Positions 12,251 through 25,139 are shown, counted from the first letter of the stretch. The stretch is DNA of 64,000 nucleotides from Apostichopus japonicus (GCF_037975245.1 NC_092579.1:25713166-25777165), one strand, 5' to 3'. The notes: a model not told the origin generated them from the sequence alone. A program made the numbers and translations.

Positions 12251-12405
12251 GGAGGTATTAAAGCTGTGATTTGGACCGATGTATTTCAGTTCCTTGTCTT
12301 ATTTGGATCATTGATAGCCGTTCTAATATTTGGTACCAAAGAAGCTGGTGGACCTAGCAATGTTTGGAATTACAACAAGAATCATTCCAAGTTAAATTTC
12401 TTTGT
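12251..12405 (+). CDS. SLC5-like exon 5: GGIKAVIWTDVFQ signature and TM6
   Basis: The acceptor is CTTTCACAG and the donor GT|GTAAGT (exit phase 2). It opens with GGIKAVIWTDVFQFLVLFGS, the most conserved signature of the SLC5 family, and continues through one membrane segment into an extracellular loop (AGGPSNVWNYNKNH). Exon 4 and exon 5 together recreate the family motif TALGG-KAVIWTDVFQ across the junction. Confidence 0.95.
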
Positions 12406-15400
12406 GTAAGTTAACAAATATTGACATTAAATTTACTAGACTCCAACAATTGTGACATCCTGGAACTACACTAAATATCTTTCTACCCACTCCTTGAAAC
12501 ATTCGTATCAAAAGGAGTGACTAAAAATCTTATGGTTTGCTGGATAGTACACAACCACTGGCAATAATTGATGAGACCAAACAAGGTTTCTTGTCACTGA
12601 TAATTACTTGTCATGTTTTATTTCATCTCATTAAGAAGGTATTTATTGACTTACTTGTTGCCTTGCCAGGAGCAGAAGGAATCTGTGCAGTTGCGATGGC
12701 ATGTGTGTATATGACACTGCATTTAAACAAGATGGTGGCTGAACTAGATAATGAATGTATGGGTTTACCCTAGTGAGTGTAAGAACCTGATTGAAATTGG
12801 TGGAGAGCAAAGGTCAAAGTCTGAGAATCATTTAAATATGATAACTCAAAAAGGACCACTTGGTTGAACTTCATATTTGGTATGTAGCTTTCCTTGGTGA
12901 ATACAAGAAGTTAAGAACTCTACTGATATTGGTGGTGGTCGAAGGTCACTTGAAGTCAACATAAGTGAAAATCTATGTAAACATGATAACTCAAAAAGCG
13001 AACCCTGGATGGACTTTATATTGGGTATGTGGATCCACCCTTAGAGAGTACAGGAACTCTGTTGTGTTTTGTGGAGGTCAAAGGTTGCATGAGGTCAACA
13101 GAGGTCAAAGTAGCAAAACCTTGTAAACATGATAACTCACAAAGTGAACTTTGATGAAGTTCAAATGTAGATTCATCTTTATGAGTATAAGAATGCTATT
13201 GTTTTTTATGGCCGACAAGGGTAATTTCTGGTCAATAGAGATCACAGAATGATGTTGGTGCAGACTTGCATTATACAGCTACTGTATTTCTCTTATGCAG
13301 TCCTTGCACCCACCCTCTGTGTTGATCAGTTTGGACCACAAGAAGAGCAGAAAGTCAATGAGAATGATAACTTCTTGCAGGATTGTCCATCAATAAATCA
13401 AACCAGGGGTCAAATCTCTGAGATTTGTCTCCCAATTATGTGGAAATTTATTTTTGAAGGGGATAGTAATTGTCAAAACATTTTGCTTCAGGAAAGGCTA
13501 TTAAAAAGTAATTGTCAGAATCAATCTGTTTAATACTCACTTGATATATATTTGAGGTTAATTCCAAAGAAGATGCATGCTGCCAGTTAAAAAAATTGGA
13601 AGAGTTTTTACAAATTTCAAAGTTTACCAGTTACCTTTCAGTATCACTACATTGTTTGTTCACATGTCATTAATTTCTTGTCAGTTGTTAGATGGGAGTT
13701 ATCATAATTCAATTGTTAAACCATAATTGTGCAAAAGTCATGATAACAAATTATCAAGTGTAGTGTAATGTGTTAATATTTGTTATTTTGATCAAATATT
13801 TAACTAATGCAAGTTAGAAGCAAGCTGATGACCTTTCTGTATTCCCAGTAGTTATCAGCATGCACTCTAATGCATTGATAAAGGAAAATCAATGTAACTA
13901 TCTAATTCTAGGTCTTTGTATAAATAACATTCCAAGTAGAAACACAAATTTCTCAAAAGAAATGCATTACATGTGCAAAATACCATCTTCAAATATGTTT
14001 TGATCAGAGGAATTTAGCTTAACATGGCTGTTATGCATAATTTATGTCATCCAGCAAGACTTCACAGTTTGTGTTACTTTCATACACAGTTCAAGGAGCA
14101 AGGCTGTCCAGTTGCATGTCTATGAATACAGATTATACACAGCATTTTAGTTTTTATGCCCAAAACAATATGGGATATGATACTCTGGAAGTTTACATCA
14201 CATAAATAAATACGCCAACGGACACATGATCAAAAGAGGTCAAAAGTCAAAGATGGTCAATTTGTGCAAAAAAGTGTGTCACAAACTACTACACTATAAT
14301 GCCAATGGACTGCAAGCTTGGTGGGTATATCTCTGGTCATGTGATGAAGTAGCTGTATGATGTGTGATGTCAATGGGTCAGAGGGCAGTGGTCAAGCACA
14401 AAAAAAACACATTTTTGCATTGGAGTACATACCAAAGTGGCGGAAATCTTCAACCCATGTGGGATACCAAATTGCAATTTACAGAGCATTAATTAATATA
14501 CATTAAAGGCTAAAGTTGTGTGGTAGAATGTCAAGCTTGGTCAAATTTGTGCGAACTCTATGATGTAAACTCTTCCTAAACTGTAAGGCCAATGGACTTG
14601 CTGGGTATGTGCCTGGGAAGAGGGTGTTGTGCGTCTGTGAAGTATGATGTCATATGCCCAGAGATCACACCAATCTCACCACTCAAACCAATAAACTAGC
14701 CTACTATGGATTGTCATTTCCAAACAGTGCTATTTTATCAAGGTTCCATGTTGCAGGCCCCAATGACATCTCATAGGTGCAACTAGCAGAGCTCACTTCC
14801 AATATCCCCAGGGTACTGAAAAACAAAGAATTGAACTAGAGTCCCTCTTCAAACCAATGTACAGGTGGTTAGTCAAGCACTCATGCAGAATCTGTATGGT
14901 AACAGAGAAATACTCTGTCTAATACTGCGCCGTATGAATACTTCCGGTATTGATATATACCCAGAACAGTATGTACCAGTTCACAGAAGCATGACAGTGT
15001 TTACCAGAGTATAGTGGACAAAGTCATTATTTAATTGTAACCCTTCACCCTGTCCTAAGTAGGATATTTTCATACAAACACTGTGAAGTTTTCAACACAT
15101 ATATTTCATTTGATAGTGTGGATTAGACCATCATTCCAGGTATAAAAAAATTTACACAAAGTTGATAATTCTGGTCATGACTTACCATATGCAGTGCTAA
15201 CAGAGTAGAATTGATTTCACTAGAAGATGTATACAGTCTGTTCTGTGCTGCAGTACAAAAGGTATGAAGCCCACTCCCTTCTATGCATGCTACAGAGTAG
15301 ACAAAATACTCTCTGATCAATGTTTAGAGGTTTGTTGGTATGGCTAAGTAAGTAACAGTCATTTCAAGTTAATTTTATGTATTTTTACAAAGAGCTTCTT

Positions 15401-15453
15401 TCATTAATGAACTATTTTGCCAAAGTTTGTTTTCCTTATCACTCCACATATAG
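12406..15453 (+). other. Intron 5; AGGTCA-rich repeat and unclassified repeats
   Basis: Bases 12780-13230 carry three diverged units of the AGGTCA family, including AGGTCA-ACAG-AGGTCA at 13092-13107. Bases 14200-14650 hold another diverged repeat with GGTCAA motifs and the paired phrase AATGGACTxCAAGCTTGGTGGG (about 14303 and 14590). The 94-codon open frame at 13249-13533 shows no family signature and is not needed by the SLC5 model. Nothing else was recognised. Confidence 0.45.
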
Positions 15454-15594
15454 ATTGAACCCAGACCCAACAGAGCGCTTATCCCTCTGGTCATTGATTT
15501 TTGGTGGTGCCTTCAACGCCCTGCCTATCTGGGCTGTCAGTCAGACTGCCGTTCAGAGGTTTCTCACTGCCAGGACTCTAAAAGAAGCTCAGAA
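15454..15594 (+). CDS. SLC5-like exon 6: TM7 region
   Basis: The acceptor is CACATATAG and the donor CAGAA|GTAAGG. It encodes LNPDPTERLSLWSLIFGGAF and NALPIWAVSQTAVQRFLTAR. The N-P-P pattern and the S/NQ-xxVQR motif match the family. The donor must be at 15595 rather than 15596: only then does the Lys codon close correctly on exon 7. Confidence 0.93.
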
Positions 15595-17484
15595 GTAAGG
15601 TTTTCAGTTTTAATGCCCCAATTGCTCTGCACTTTATGTATGTTATAAAATTTGGACTGGCCAAAAAGAAAATGTTTTATTGCCAATGAAAATTATGGCT
15701 GTGTGTGGACAAATGTGTGTTGTGATGGCTTCTTCATAAACATGTATCAAAATGGGTATTCTGATGGATCTCAAAAGTAGTATATTGAGTCTTTTTATAA
15801 CATCTTCAGATCTTTGACTAAGAAAAACAAATGATACTATTTGATTTCTTGCCAAAGGCAAACTGAATCCATGCAGTGGTGTGTGTGTATATGTGATGTG
15901 ATGCCTTAGAAGCTAAAAACACCATACAAAAACAAAGGAAGCCACACATGGACACTCTTAGATCATTGCTGTGTGATTGTTGCTACCCTTGGTAACAGCT
16001 CAGTAATGAGTCACACCTGAAACACCTGAGTATCCTGTTTGATGTACCCGCACCCTGCTCTTGTCATAATCAAAAAATATTCCCAATGTAAAAAGCAGAT
16101 AGTGCCCCGGCATATTCCTCATCTCAGTTCTAACCAATTATTCATTTGATCAACTTTTCAACCCCCCCTCCAGGTACTCACCAGTATATTTGACAAATTC
16201 TTTCTTAAGTTTCTTTGGGTATGTTTTTGGTCCCGTTTTATACAATACACAACACAAAAGAAGACTGTTTAGATGGGATGTGATTTGCTGATTTTATCTT
16301 GTGTATAGGTCATGATTGCCACATGGGTATGTCTTCAAGTAAGTATAATGAATATTATGGAACCGCAGACTGTTAGTCTTATTAATACTAATTCCATGGT
16401 GGCTGTGTTGATTAAGATTGGGTTATAAAAAGTCATTACAATTTGACTTTCAAACATGACAGCTACGGTATCTATCATTTTAGCTAACACAGGAAGCTAA
16501 CTAAAGGGACATGCAAGTTACTGTACACAAATACCATAGGCCTGTTTGGTATTTTCTCCACTGCTTGTGCTATGGCTGCAGTATGTTTGTTGACTTTCCA
16601 TATGCGGATATTAGCACTACCTTGGCGAAAGTTATTATGCAACCGTTAGACTTCATTACACAATCTCCTGCTGAGCCCCAGACAGTTTTATGATGGTATG
16701 TGTTTGTTTTAACATAGTTAAAAACATAGCCACTTCAAAGTGTTTATGATATGTGTTTGTTTTAACCTAGTTAGAAACACAGCTACTTCAAAGTGTTTAT
16801 GATATGTGTTTGTTTTAACCTAGTTAGAAACACAGCTACTTCAAAGGGTTTATGAACATTGTATCTCCTCCAGAACAACTCTCTGATTGAATTCAGCAGA
16901 TGTTACAGGTTACTATTGCATGTTGGTTTTTCTGCTGCAAGTGATTCCATACATTTTAGTTGTTTTACGTTTGTAATTTTCATTGCTTCCTCTACATCAA
17001 CAACCATTTATAAACCCTTCCGTGGGCAACTAATAACAAGTATAATGTACCTGCGAGAGAAACAGGTTGTCTCTCACATGTGTATCAGAATTATACTTCT
17101 ACGAGTGGATCAAGGAATAGGAAGAAGAAACATGAAAAGTGGATGTGATGAATATTCTCAAGAAATGTAATGATGCATCTGCTGAAAAGAGAGGCAGAGA
17201 AAATTTAAAACTTAATGTGCTTTTTGTTGGCCTACAGTATGCAGTTAACATGGAGTTCCATCTTAGCACAACAACCTTACTGCTTGTGGTCTCATTGGAA
17301 TTGATATGATTTCAGTAGAGATTACAGATTGCAAAGAACAGTGAAGCTTGGATGTAACTTCTGTAGCATTTGGGTCCACCTTAGCAACTATCAGACCCCT
17401 CTTGTACTTGGTGGACATCATAACAATACCAATGTACTGAATAATCAAAGTTTAACAGAAACAGTATTGTTTGTTCCTTACTAG
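15595..17484 (+). other. Intron 6; includes a 53-bp tandem triplication
   Basis: No exon or gene is seen apart from the repeat listed at 16697-16855. The open frame at 16859-17170 is interrupted on homology grounds: it has no conserved motif and no splice borders consistent with the SLC5 frame. Confidence 0.4.
16697..16855 (+). repeat. 53-bp tandem repeat, three copies
   Basis: TATGTGTTTGTTTTAACCTA recurs at 16697, 16750 and 16803, exactly 53 bp apart. The second and third units are almost identical; the first differs by a few bases. Confidence 0.85.
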
Positions 17485-17570
17485 GTCAGTCTGGTACAAC
17501 TTGCCTGGGAATGTCATCATGATGACCATTGTGTCACTTATTGGTTTAGTCCTCTTTGCATATTATAAAG
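17485..17570 (+). CDS. SLC5-like exon 7: TM8
   Basis: The acceptor is CTTACTAG and the donor AAAG|GTAATG. It encodes SVWYNLPGNVIMMTIVSLIG and LVLFAYYKG, a membrane segment after a short cytoplasmic loop. The exon ends one base into a Gly codon that is finished by the 32-bp exon 8. Confidence 0.88.
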
Positions 17571-19017
17571 GTAATGGATATCTCATGACTCAATACATTA
17601 TATTTGGAATAAACATAAATGTATCATACTGTATCAACAAATTATACAGAATAAAACAGATGAGGATTCAAATCCAATTTTTCACAGAATATTACAGAAC
17701 GAACTGTAGAATGAACAACAAGTAATAGTTTTTGTAAAATTACATTCGTTTCAGCTTACAACATTTAGCTAGAAAAGTGAAGTAGCAGACTTTCCTTAAA
17801 TCACTCACAATCATGTCCAATCCTGTGTAAAGGTGTTATCAGAAATGTGTGATATGTCCTTATTGAGTCCATTTATGTAGCTGACTAAGTTCTGTCATTC
17901 TGCTGAAGTTCCCCTCCAATGAATATAAGGTTTATAAGGATTATAATGTTTATTAAAATGTGAATAAATGGAAAACTATAGAAAATTCTGAATTATGAGC
18001 TGTACTTATGGTTATCAAATCTAAATTTGTTGCCTGTCTCTTTTAACATATATACATTCAGAACATTCAAATCACAACAAACCTAAATAATATTCTCAGA
18101 GTCACAGTTAAAGCTACTATGACAGAAAGTATGGTGAGGAAGGGTGATATGTTTCTGTGATATGATATATGTTTACAAGCTGGCCAAGTGGTTTGCTGCA
18201 AGTGGTATTCCACTCAGTCACATCAGAAAATAATTTGTTGCATACTAAAAATGGATCCGAGATTAGGGGGATGTCTTGTGCACAGATGGGAGTGAGTAAT
18301 GAAAATTCTTGAACCAGTAATGGTTAGCCAAGAATGCTTTATGTGTTTTGAAAGGTATAAGGGAGGAGGTGTGTGTTATCTTTCTTATCCTTCTATCTTG
18401 GGTGGGATCAACATCACTGCCATTCCTTAAACCTTGGTGAACTGATGCACTATGATGGAAAGTGGATAATCTTGTTCAAAATGTCTAGTCACTAATTCCA
18501 TCAACTGAAAGAAAAACTCAGAATCAATTGAGGTGATGCACCTAACGTGTAGTGCCTGGCTATACACAAGGTAGTTTTTCAAATGTTCTGGGTGGAAGCT
18601 GTCATATCTCAAGTAGGAGTGTCTGTCAGTAAATAGACATAGATGACAAGGCCTTGATTCCGAGAGGGTTAAGTCAAGCATAGACATAGTCATGGGCAAA
18701 TAACTGTTGAAACCCATTAGCAAATTCATTCCTTTTGTTGGAAGAATGTGATGTGTAATTGTGGCATAAGCTTATACTCTCAGTTGTTGATAGCATATTA
18801 TAAACTAGTTATGGGAATACAGTTTGGTGGAAGAAGTAAGCAGGTGACTGTGGAATATAGTAGTTAAAGGACTTTGTTTTGGATGGAAGTAGCAGGCTGG
18901 TAGTTGGTTGCAACATTTTCCTTTGAAATTGCTTAATTAGACACAAAGTGATGAAACTTCAAATCTTATTTGGAGTGGTTTCTCTTGTAATGGATGTTAA
19001 CTCCTTTTTCTCAACAG
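17571..19017 (+). other. Intron 7; nothing recognised
   Basis: AT-rich intron sequence without repeats that I can classify. The 100-codon minus-strand open frame at 18427-18729 has no recognisable domain and is likely chance. Confidence 0.4.
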
Positions 19018-19049
19018 GAGATGCACCACATATGACCACAAATGATCAG
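19018..19049 (+). CDS. SLC5-like exon 8: 32-bp microexon
   Basis: Flanked by TTTTTCTCAACAG and CAG|GTGAGA. It supplies GDAPHMTTNDQ, bridging exon 7 (ends KG) and exon 9 (starts ILIYFV). Vertebrate relatives have a similar short extracellular stretch ending S-K/A-x-DQ before the next membrane segment, so the position and the final DQ support it. Both flanking phases (1 in, 0 out) fit; skipping it would shift the frame. Confidence 0.85.
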
Positions 19050-19239
19050 GTGAGATCTTAATTGAAAAGAGTTATCATTTCAAATATGACATCTCTGGCT
19101 ACACATATTGAGTGAAGAATAGAATGTTGCATTAATGTCACAGTAGATGCTTAATGCCTCTAGAAAGTCAATTCTTTTATCAGAAGGTTAAACTTTACCT
19201 TAGCAAAGAAATGCTTTAAAGTCATCACCATGAACTTAG

Positions 19240-19362
19240 GGCTGTATAACCCAGCAGGAGAGTTAGGGCTGTTTAACCCAGCAGGAGAGTTAGCCCAGCA
19301 GGAGAGGTAGGGCTGTATAACCCAGCAGGAGAGTTAGGGCTGTATAACCCCAGCAGGAGAGG
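19240..19362 (+). repeat. About 27-bp tandem repeat in intron 8
   Basis: The phrase TAGGGCTGTATAACCCAGCA, followed by GGAGAG, repeats about five times with one deletion-shortened unit. It is a small minisatellite in the 729-bp intron between exons 8 and 9; the rest of that intron (19050-19778) shows nothing else. Confidence 0.75.
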
Positions 19363-19778
19363 TCACTGGGGTGAATCTCCTTCTAGCCAATAATTTTGTT
19401 GCTTTTTGTAATATGGATATAGTTTACAAGTCTGTTTTCTTAAGCTTAAACTCACATCCCCTTTGTAGCATATGGTAGACTCAGCATTCTTTACACATAT
19501 GATTATACAGTAGGTGATAAAAGGATGTTTCCAATTGGTTGTACCTTCTGTTGGAAGGAGGGACTACTTCATAATAATTGCAGTATGTATTAATTGATTC
19601 ATAAACTAACGAATGAACTATGGAAAAATTACAGGGAAGTGAAACGAAAGTTTGAAAACACTTGGGTGATGTAGGAAGCAAATTCAATGAAAAGTTATCT
19701 TTATTTCTTCATTCTTTGTCACTTAACATTGTTTCCACATAAATAAGGAAAAACTTTATATTCCATTTTCTATTACAG

Positions 19779-19858
19779 ATTTTAATCTACTTCGTCAGTG
19801 GAAACCTTGATCAATTACAAGGATTGTTCATTGCATGTCTATTTGCTGGAACACTAAG
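19779..19858 (+). CDS. SLC5-like exon 9: TM9 part
   Basis: The acceptor is TTCTATTACAG and the donor CTAAG|GTAATC. It encodes ILIYFVSGNLDQLQGLFIAC and LFAGTL, followed by a split Ser codon. The PG/LQGLFIAC-x-x-AGTLS stretch corresponds to the P-GLFVAC-x-SGTLS motif of SLC5A8-like carriers. Confidence 0.92.
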
Positions 19859-22800
19859 GTAATCCATTTCAAATGCGTCAGTTTGCTCAAATTTCCACCA
19901 GTTTTTCATATTGCAGCCTTATATATAATGTAACTGCTGTTAACTTTGAAATAACTAGTCAGTTATTTGAGATTGCATATATCAGATAATTGGCACACAT
20001 ATACAAAAACATTGTTTGGACCATGGAGATCTATAGGTATCGGTTTAGGGTAGTGTTGCGCCGATAATCGTTTTCAATATCGGTATCGGCCGATATTTGC
20101 ACTTTCGGCAGCATATCGGTATCGGTAAAATTTTGCCTAATTGCCGATAACAGCAAGCCGATATTGAACTTTTTTTTCACAGCAGAGCTACTTATTTATA
20201 CTTGCAATAATTTGTTAATCTGCCCAAGACGATCCATTTCTTTAGCGTCAGTTAAACTCTTATTCATTTTCGATTAATATCCATGGAAACCTGACCCTCC
20301 GTAACCTCTAAAACACGTCTACGGCGCGCGAATATAACCAATGACCTTCGTGAACCTTGGCCTACACATAGCATTAGTGCAGCATGTATACACTGTACTG
20401 TACTAACCATTCATTTTCTCAAAGGCCTCCGTGAAAACCTTGAACATGATGCATAACTGCACTTTTAATTTTCCGCGAACACACTGCCGATTTCCCGCCG
20501 GTGTTCGCCCAGCGAACACGCCGAGCACGCGAGCATAAAGGCGTAGTGTCCAGGGGCCCGCCTTAGGGCCTTGGTGGGGTCATGGGGTAGAACCCCTTGT
20601 GGGGATCCTGGGGGATAAAGCCCCGAAAAAATTGGCTTTTTTTTGCGTGTCTGGCGATAAAAAAAAAAATCGCAGTTGAGTATGCAAAATAATTTTCTTA
20701 TTTAAATTGTCACGAAACAGATGAAAATTTTAAAATGACAAGTTAGAGTAGCTATATTATGTTATAAAATGAAAAGAGATTTAATCTGTCTTTCAATCTT
20801 TAAAAAGTGCAACTTACAAAACTTCCGATATTATGAAACAAACAACGTTCAGCAAAGCCCTGTCTCTAGACTGCCTAACAATGAATAGCGTGCACAATGC
20901 GTACATTTTTACAACTGCGGTGTTTAACCCTATACCCAACTACCGCCGTACATGTGCTGCGAATTTTCCCAGGTACCTTCCCAAACACACTGTAAGCTCA
21001 TCCCCTGTGTAACACCTGTTTGTTAACATTTTTTGGCAAGTTGCCAGGGAACTTTTCAGTTACGTGAGATCCGTAACCGCCGAGGTGGTTAGGCTATTTG
21101 CTATACAATTAACTATGGTAGGATATTATTTTTTCCGTATTTTTGGAAATTCTAGAAAATACTTTCTTTTTTCCCCCGCTTAAAAACAGATGTGGTCTTA
21201 CGGTATATTCATAAATGGATGCACTAGAGCCTTGTTTACATGACATTAGTTGCATTTAGTACGATATGCCAGTTTTGCGTGAATTTTTCGAAAGTGTTTT
21301 GTTCGATCTTTCGTAATATTTGAAAGGTGTACCACCTTACTTTCCGTACACAATTGGTCATTTCTCTACTGATTTTCAGTTTTTTTCTTCTCTATACGGT
21401 CAAGTGAATAAGTTGTACATTGAGTATAAACTCAATAAATTATCATTTTTACATTGTGATCGACAGTTCGTAACCTAATTAAGATGCAATTTTGCAAGCA
21501 TACGTTAACACTATAGCTACTTGTAAGTCTTTACGATGTTAAGGCTCACATTTACTGCGTCCATTTTATTATCGCGTGCAGCGCTGCAGTGAAAAAGATT
21601 CTGGTTGGATTTCAATTATAATTCTCTTTTTCAAAATCAGGAAAAAAGTCATTCTTTTCAACTTAGGACAAAAGGAAAACAAAACACCATATTTTGTTGT
21701 TTACTTGAAGATTTATTTGTGAATGTATGCATGACTAAAAGTACGATTTTGCCTTTATTTTGTCTGTTAAAAAATATCGGTATCGGTATCGGACCGATAT
21801 TGGGATGATAATATCGGATATCGGCCAAAACCGATATTGGTAATATCGGCGCAACACTAGTTTAGGGTGTGTTTATAATATATAGTGCAAGGTACAATGT
21901 GGCTTGATTACTAGACCTGATATTGTGTACTAACTCAGATCTGACCAAATTCTCTGTTGACTGGAAAAAGTAGCCCTGCAGCTTGAAGGAGACGTTTATT
22001 ATGCGATGCTATTTGTAGTGTGATAATTGGTGGAATGTAAACACTGCCCTTAACACACTTTTTAATGAGCAGGTGGTTTCATTGACAATTAAAATGGAAG
22101 TTTTCAAGTAAGTTATTTCAATATATGTCCTGTCCAGAAAACAAAAATTTGGCATATAAAATCTCATTGTTCTGGAAGGGTTCATGTTAAAACATATTCA
22201 AAACAATTTCTTAACATGTTCTCTATTAAGGAATGTGGAATTGGGGAGTTTCCTCTTACTCTAAGTGACTTAATGGAACTTGAACATAGTAAGTAAATCT
22301 AACGTATCCCAAACTTTTACATGACAGTGTAAGTATCAAGCCAAATGGCTTTAGTCTGACCTGCCATGCCTGAAAATCTATAGTCCATTGTAGATATGTT
22401 CTGTATATAAACCCATCAAGGTGAAAAAAAACACATGGACTAATGCTGATTTTATTGTGGTTTGAACCAGCAATATTGCAAATTATTAGTAATGGAAACC
22501 TTGGAGACAGACCAAACAAATTTGGTAATCAATCTCTCTACATTGCAAGCTTGCTTGCATGCAAAGCAATAAACTTGACCTTTGTACACTTGGGCAGCCC
22601 ATAAGTGGATCACTCCGTGTTGGAGTTTGTGGAGCGGTCCCACAAAAGGTGAACAGAACTTTTCCTTGCTTTAAAGAATCAAGTAACACATAATTGGACC
22701 ATAATTACACAATGGACATTACCATTTAACAAAAAGGGTTGACTAATGTACAGTAGTTTCTAGAGACTTTCCAACTACTCTATAAATAGCCAGGACCTCC

Positions 22801-22948
22801 TGGAACACTAGATTTAAGTGCTTGGCAATAAATGAGCAGGTTGGATAGGCCTAGCGCAGGTATTCTGTATTGCTCAAGTGTTTGACTTAATTATCCCTGT
22901 TGTATATATATAACCATATATATCGTTTTACTCCTTTTTCCTCTTCAG
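19859..22948 (+). other. Intron 9; hosts the hAT element
   Basis: Outside the element at 20051-21859, the flanks show only AT-rich intron sequence. The overlapping minus-strand open frames at 22256-22689 occur in three frames at once and carry no family motif, so I do not call a gene. Confidence 0.45.
20051..21859. mobile_element. hAT-type non-autonomous transposon (1809 bp)
   Basis: Terminal inverted repeats TAGTGTTGCGCCGATA are perfect on both ends, and an 8-bp duplication GTTTAGGG flanks the element at 20043-20050 and 21860-21867. Subterminal regions contain repeated ATCGGTATCGG and CCGATAT motifs in both orientations, typical of transposase-binding arrays. The interior has a GC-rich block (about 20460-20640) and no transposase frame. 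The 8-bp duplication and the terminal motif support the hAT superfamily. Confidence 0.9.
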
Positions 22949-23121
22949 CACTGTTGCATCTGGTCTGAACGCTCTGGCAGCAGTTACTCTGATAGACATA
23001 GTGAAAGCATATAGAAATGGAAGACAAACAATAACAACGTTTCCAGCGATAGACCAAGCTAGTGAAGAAGAGGCTGCTAAGAGACTGGACTATCACGATA
23101 CTGTACTCTCAAAACTATTTA
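22949..23121 (+). CDS. SLC5-like exon 10: STVASGLNALAAVT and cytoplasmic loop
   Basis: The acceptor is TCCTCTTCAG and the donor TTTA|GTATGT. With exon 9 it gives GTLSTVASGLNALAAVTLID, the family's substrate/Na+-path helix (vertebrate SLC5A8 has STVSSSINALAAVT). The change of SSS to ASG is visible here. A roughly 35-residue polar loop follows (AYRNGRQTITTF, then SEEEAAKRLDYHD). It ends in phase 1. Confidence 0.93.
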
Positions 23122-24985
23122 GTATGTACCTGCAACTATCTCATGATTATTCAAAAGGATGCCAGATGACTAACATTCACACTTTAAAATCAAGAAATGC
23201 TGATCTTTCGTTTTCTTTTCTTTTCTTTATAACCCTTCTAATGCACAAGCTCACTCGTTTTGAGGTTACTGGGCAATAGGATCAATAGGTGCCAAATCTG
23301 TGAACATATCACAGGAAAAAACCTTACACATGCTAACATGCTCCGAAAATACAGTACAGTATATGCGTTTTATGAATAATGTTTGATATTCTCGATATTT
23401 TAAGCAGAGTTGCATATCGTGGTACCTGATGGTCTGGTCGTGGCGGTGCGCTCTGTGATTTCAATAGAAAGTTGGAAACTTTTACTGAGCTATGAAAGTG
23501 ACATAAAAAAAAATAAAGAAAAGCAGTTCAACAATTATTTCTCATCCCTACATGAAGAGATTTGAGAAGTAACAGATTACTCCCAGAGCTCCGTAAGCAG
23601 CTGGTGATTTATGAGATAAATTTCTGCAAACCCACCCCTTCACCATCTACACTGTCTCTGTTGGGAGTTTGTTTAGATGAGTTTTCTGATGAAGCTAACT
23701 ATCCATGCAGTACTCTTTTATGAGAGCATTTTGGTCAAATGTTGAAGGCAGTGAACCTCTGATCTAAGGCTTGCAGGTTTGAGTCCTGGCCAGATCATTA
23801 TGTTGTGTCCTAGCTTGGGCAAGGCACTTTGTCTCCATTGCCTCTCTTCATCCAGGTGTATAAATGGGTGCCTCTGAGATAAACTGTCAGTTTGGCACTG
23901 TTTAGCTGCTGCCATGTGGAGGGATCTATGTTTGACAGGTTATCATTGACCAGGGAATATTGTTATGCTTGACCACTATTATCGGTGCATAGGTCTGCGC
24001 TTTATCAATCCTCAATATTATTTATTAATAATATTTATCATGGAAAGGACCCCCGTTAAACCTCACTGCAGTGTAGAGTTTAGGCCTACATCATCAGTTC
24101 ATTCTTTTTTCTTCAAAGACTTTTTCTGTTTGCAAACTGGTTGATAACTAATGAGGTTCTGAATTGTTAAATGGGTCATCAGTGGTACTGTGGTACTGCG
24201 AGCAGTACTAGCAGGTCATATAGGGCGCACAGTGTTAAAAGGTTACCAGTTCATTCTAGGCACGGTAGAAGGAGGTGCTAAGGTTGTGGGGAGACAGGTA
24301 AGCGAGGAGGGAAGTAAATATCCAAACCAGTAAGTTTTGGAATTTTAATGACATCCTTCAACTACAGTGAATAACTAACTCAAATGCCATGTCTTGCTCC
24401 ACTGGCTATGTTGTAAATGTGCACTAAATTTGTTCATATGAAAAATTCATGATTTTGTGTATCAAATTCTTCAACAGTGGATAAAACCATTTTCAGGTGC
24501 AAACGTTCACTTCTATTAAACCTTTGCCAACTTTCCATTTGAAAACAAGGGAAGAAAGCATTTGTAAATGTAATACCAGTGCTATGGTGGCAATTTGAAG
24601 GTAGTGGGTGCAATCCCTGGCCTACCAAAGTATAGGTGGGTTTTCATCAAGGAGAAATCCATGTTTGCCCATTGTTCTTCCAAATTTGAAAACATTCAAA
24701 GTAAACTAAAACTGTAAATTGGACAGCTACACTAGGTGAAGTGTGAGTAATAAGCTATTCGGCTTCTCCCACATGTACATGTGATTGTTTAGCGCATATT
24801 TTTATATATGTTCATCTCACTGATTTGTTTGCTTTAATTCAAGTTAGAGAGAACCAGCTGGCACAATACTTTACTATTTTGATGTTCGAGCTTGTGAATC
24901 ATCACCATATCAAATGTATTTCATCTATCTTCAAGTTAGATACAGTAAACATTTAACTAATAGAATGTTTTTCCTAATCTTGCAG
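23122..24985 (+). other. Intron 10; SINE relic and one dispersed-repeat fragment
   Basis: Besides the SINE, a fragment at about 24300-24345 (AATATCCAAACCAG, then TAAGTTTTGGAATT) has a diverged counterpart at about 57365-57400. No exon is seen. Confidence 0.4.
23700..24035 (+). mobile_element. tRNA-derived SINE relic in intron 10
   Basis: A decayed tRNA-like head has a box-B match GGTTTGAGTCC at 23776-23786. A body follows with GCTTGGGCAAGGCACTTTGT and CATCCAGGTGTATAAATGGG, a phrase I know from tRNA-SINE bodies of several invertebrates. It ends in an AT-rich tail near 24010-24035. Box A is too degraded for activity. Confidence 0.6.
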
Positions 24986-25139
24986 CATTGGGATATGGTA
25001 TTCTCACACTTGCATTAGCTTTTGTTGCAAAGTATATGGGAACTCTAGTTCAAATGGCCAACACAGTCTTTGGTTCCATAGGAGGACCGCTGTTAGGTGT
25101 TTTCACTCTTGGTGTACTCTACAGGAGAGCAAACTCAGG
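24986..25139 (+). CDS. SLC5-like exon 11: TM10-TM11
   Basis: The acceptor is AATCTTGCAG and the donor CAGG|GTAATT. It encodes LGYGILTLALAFVAKYMGTL and VFGSIGGPLLGVFTLGVLYR. The G-x-GGPL-G-F-LG motif is diagnostic of the clade. The donor-proximal intron sequence is tandemly duplicated; see the repeat entry at 25140-25264. Confidence 0.94.

Noticed and set aside
13249-13533. 94-codon open frame in intron 5 with a hydrophobic start (YFSYAVLAPTL)
   Set aside because: The SLC5 protein is complete and in frame without it, there are no fitting splice sites, and no family motif follows.
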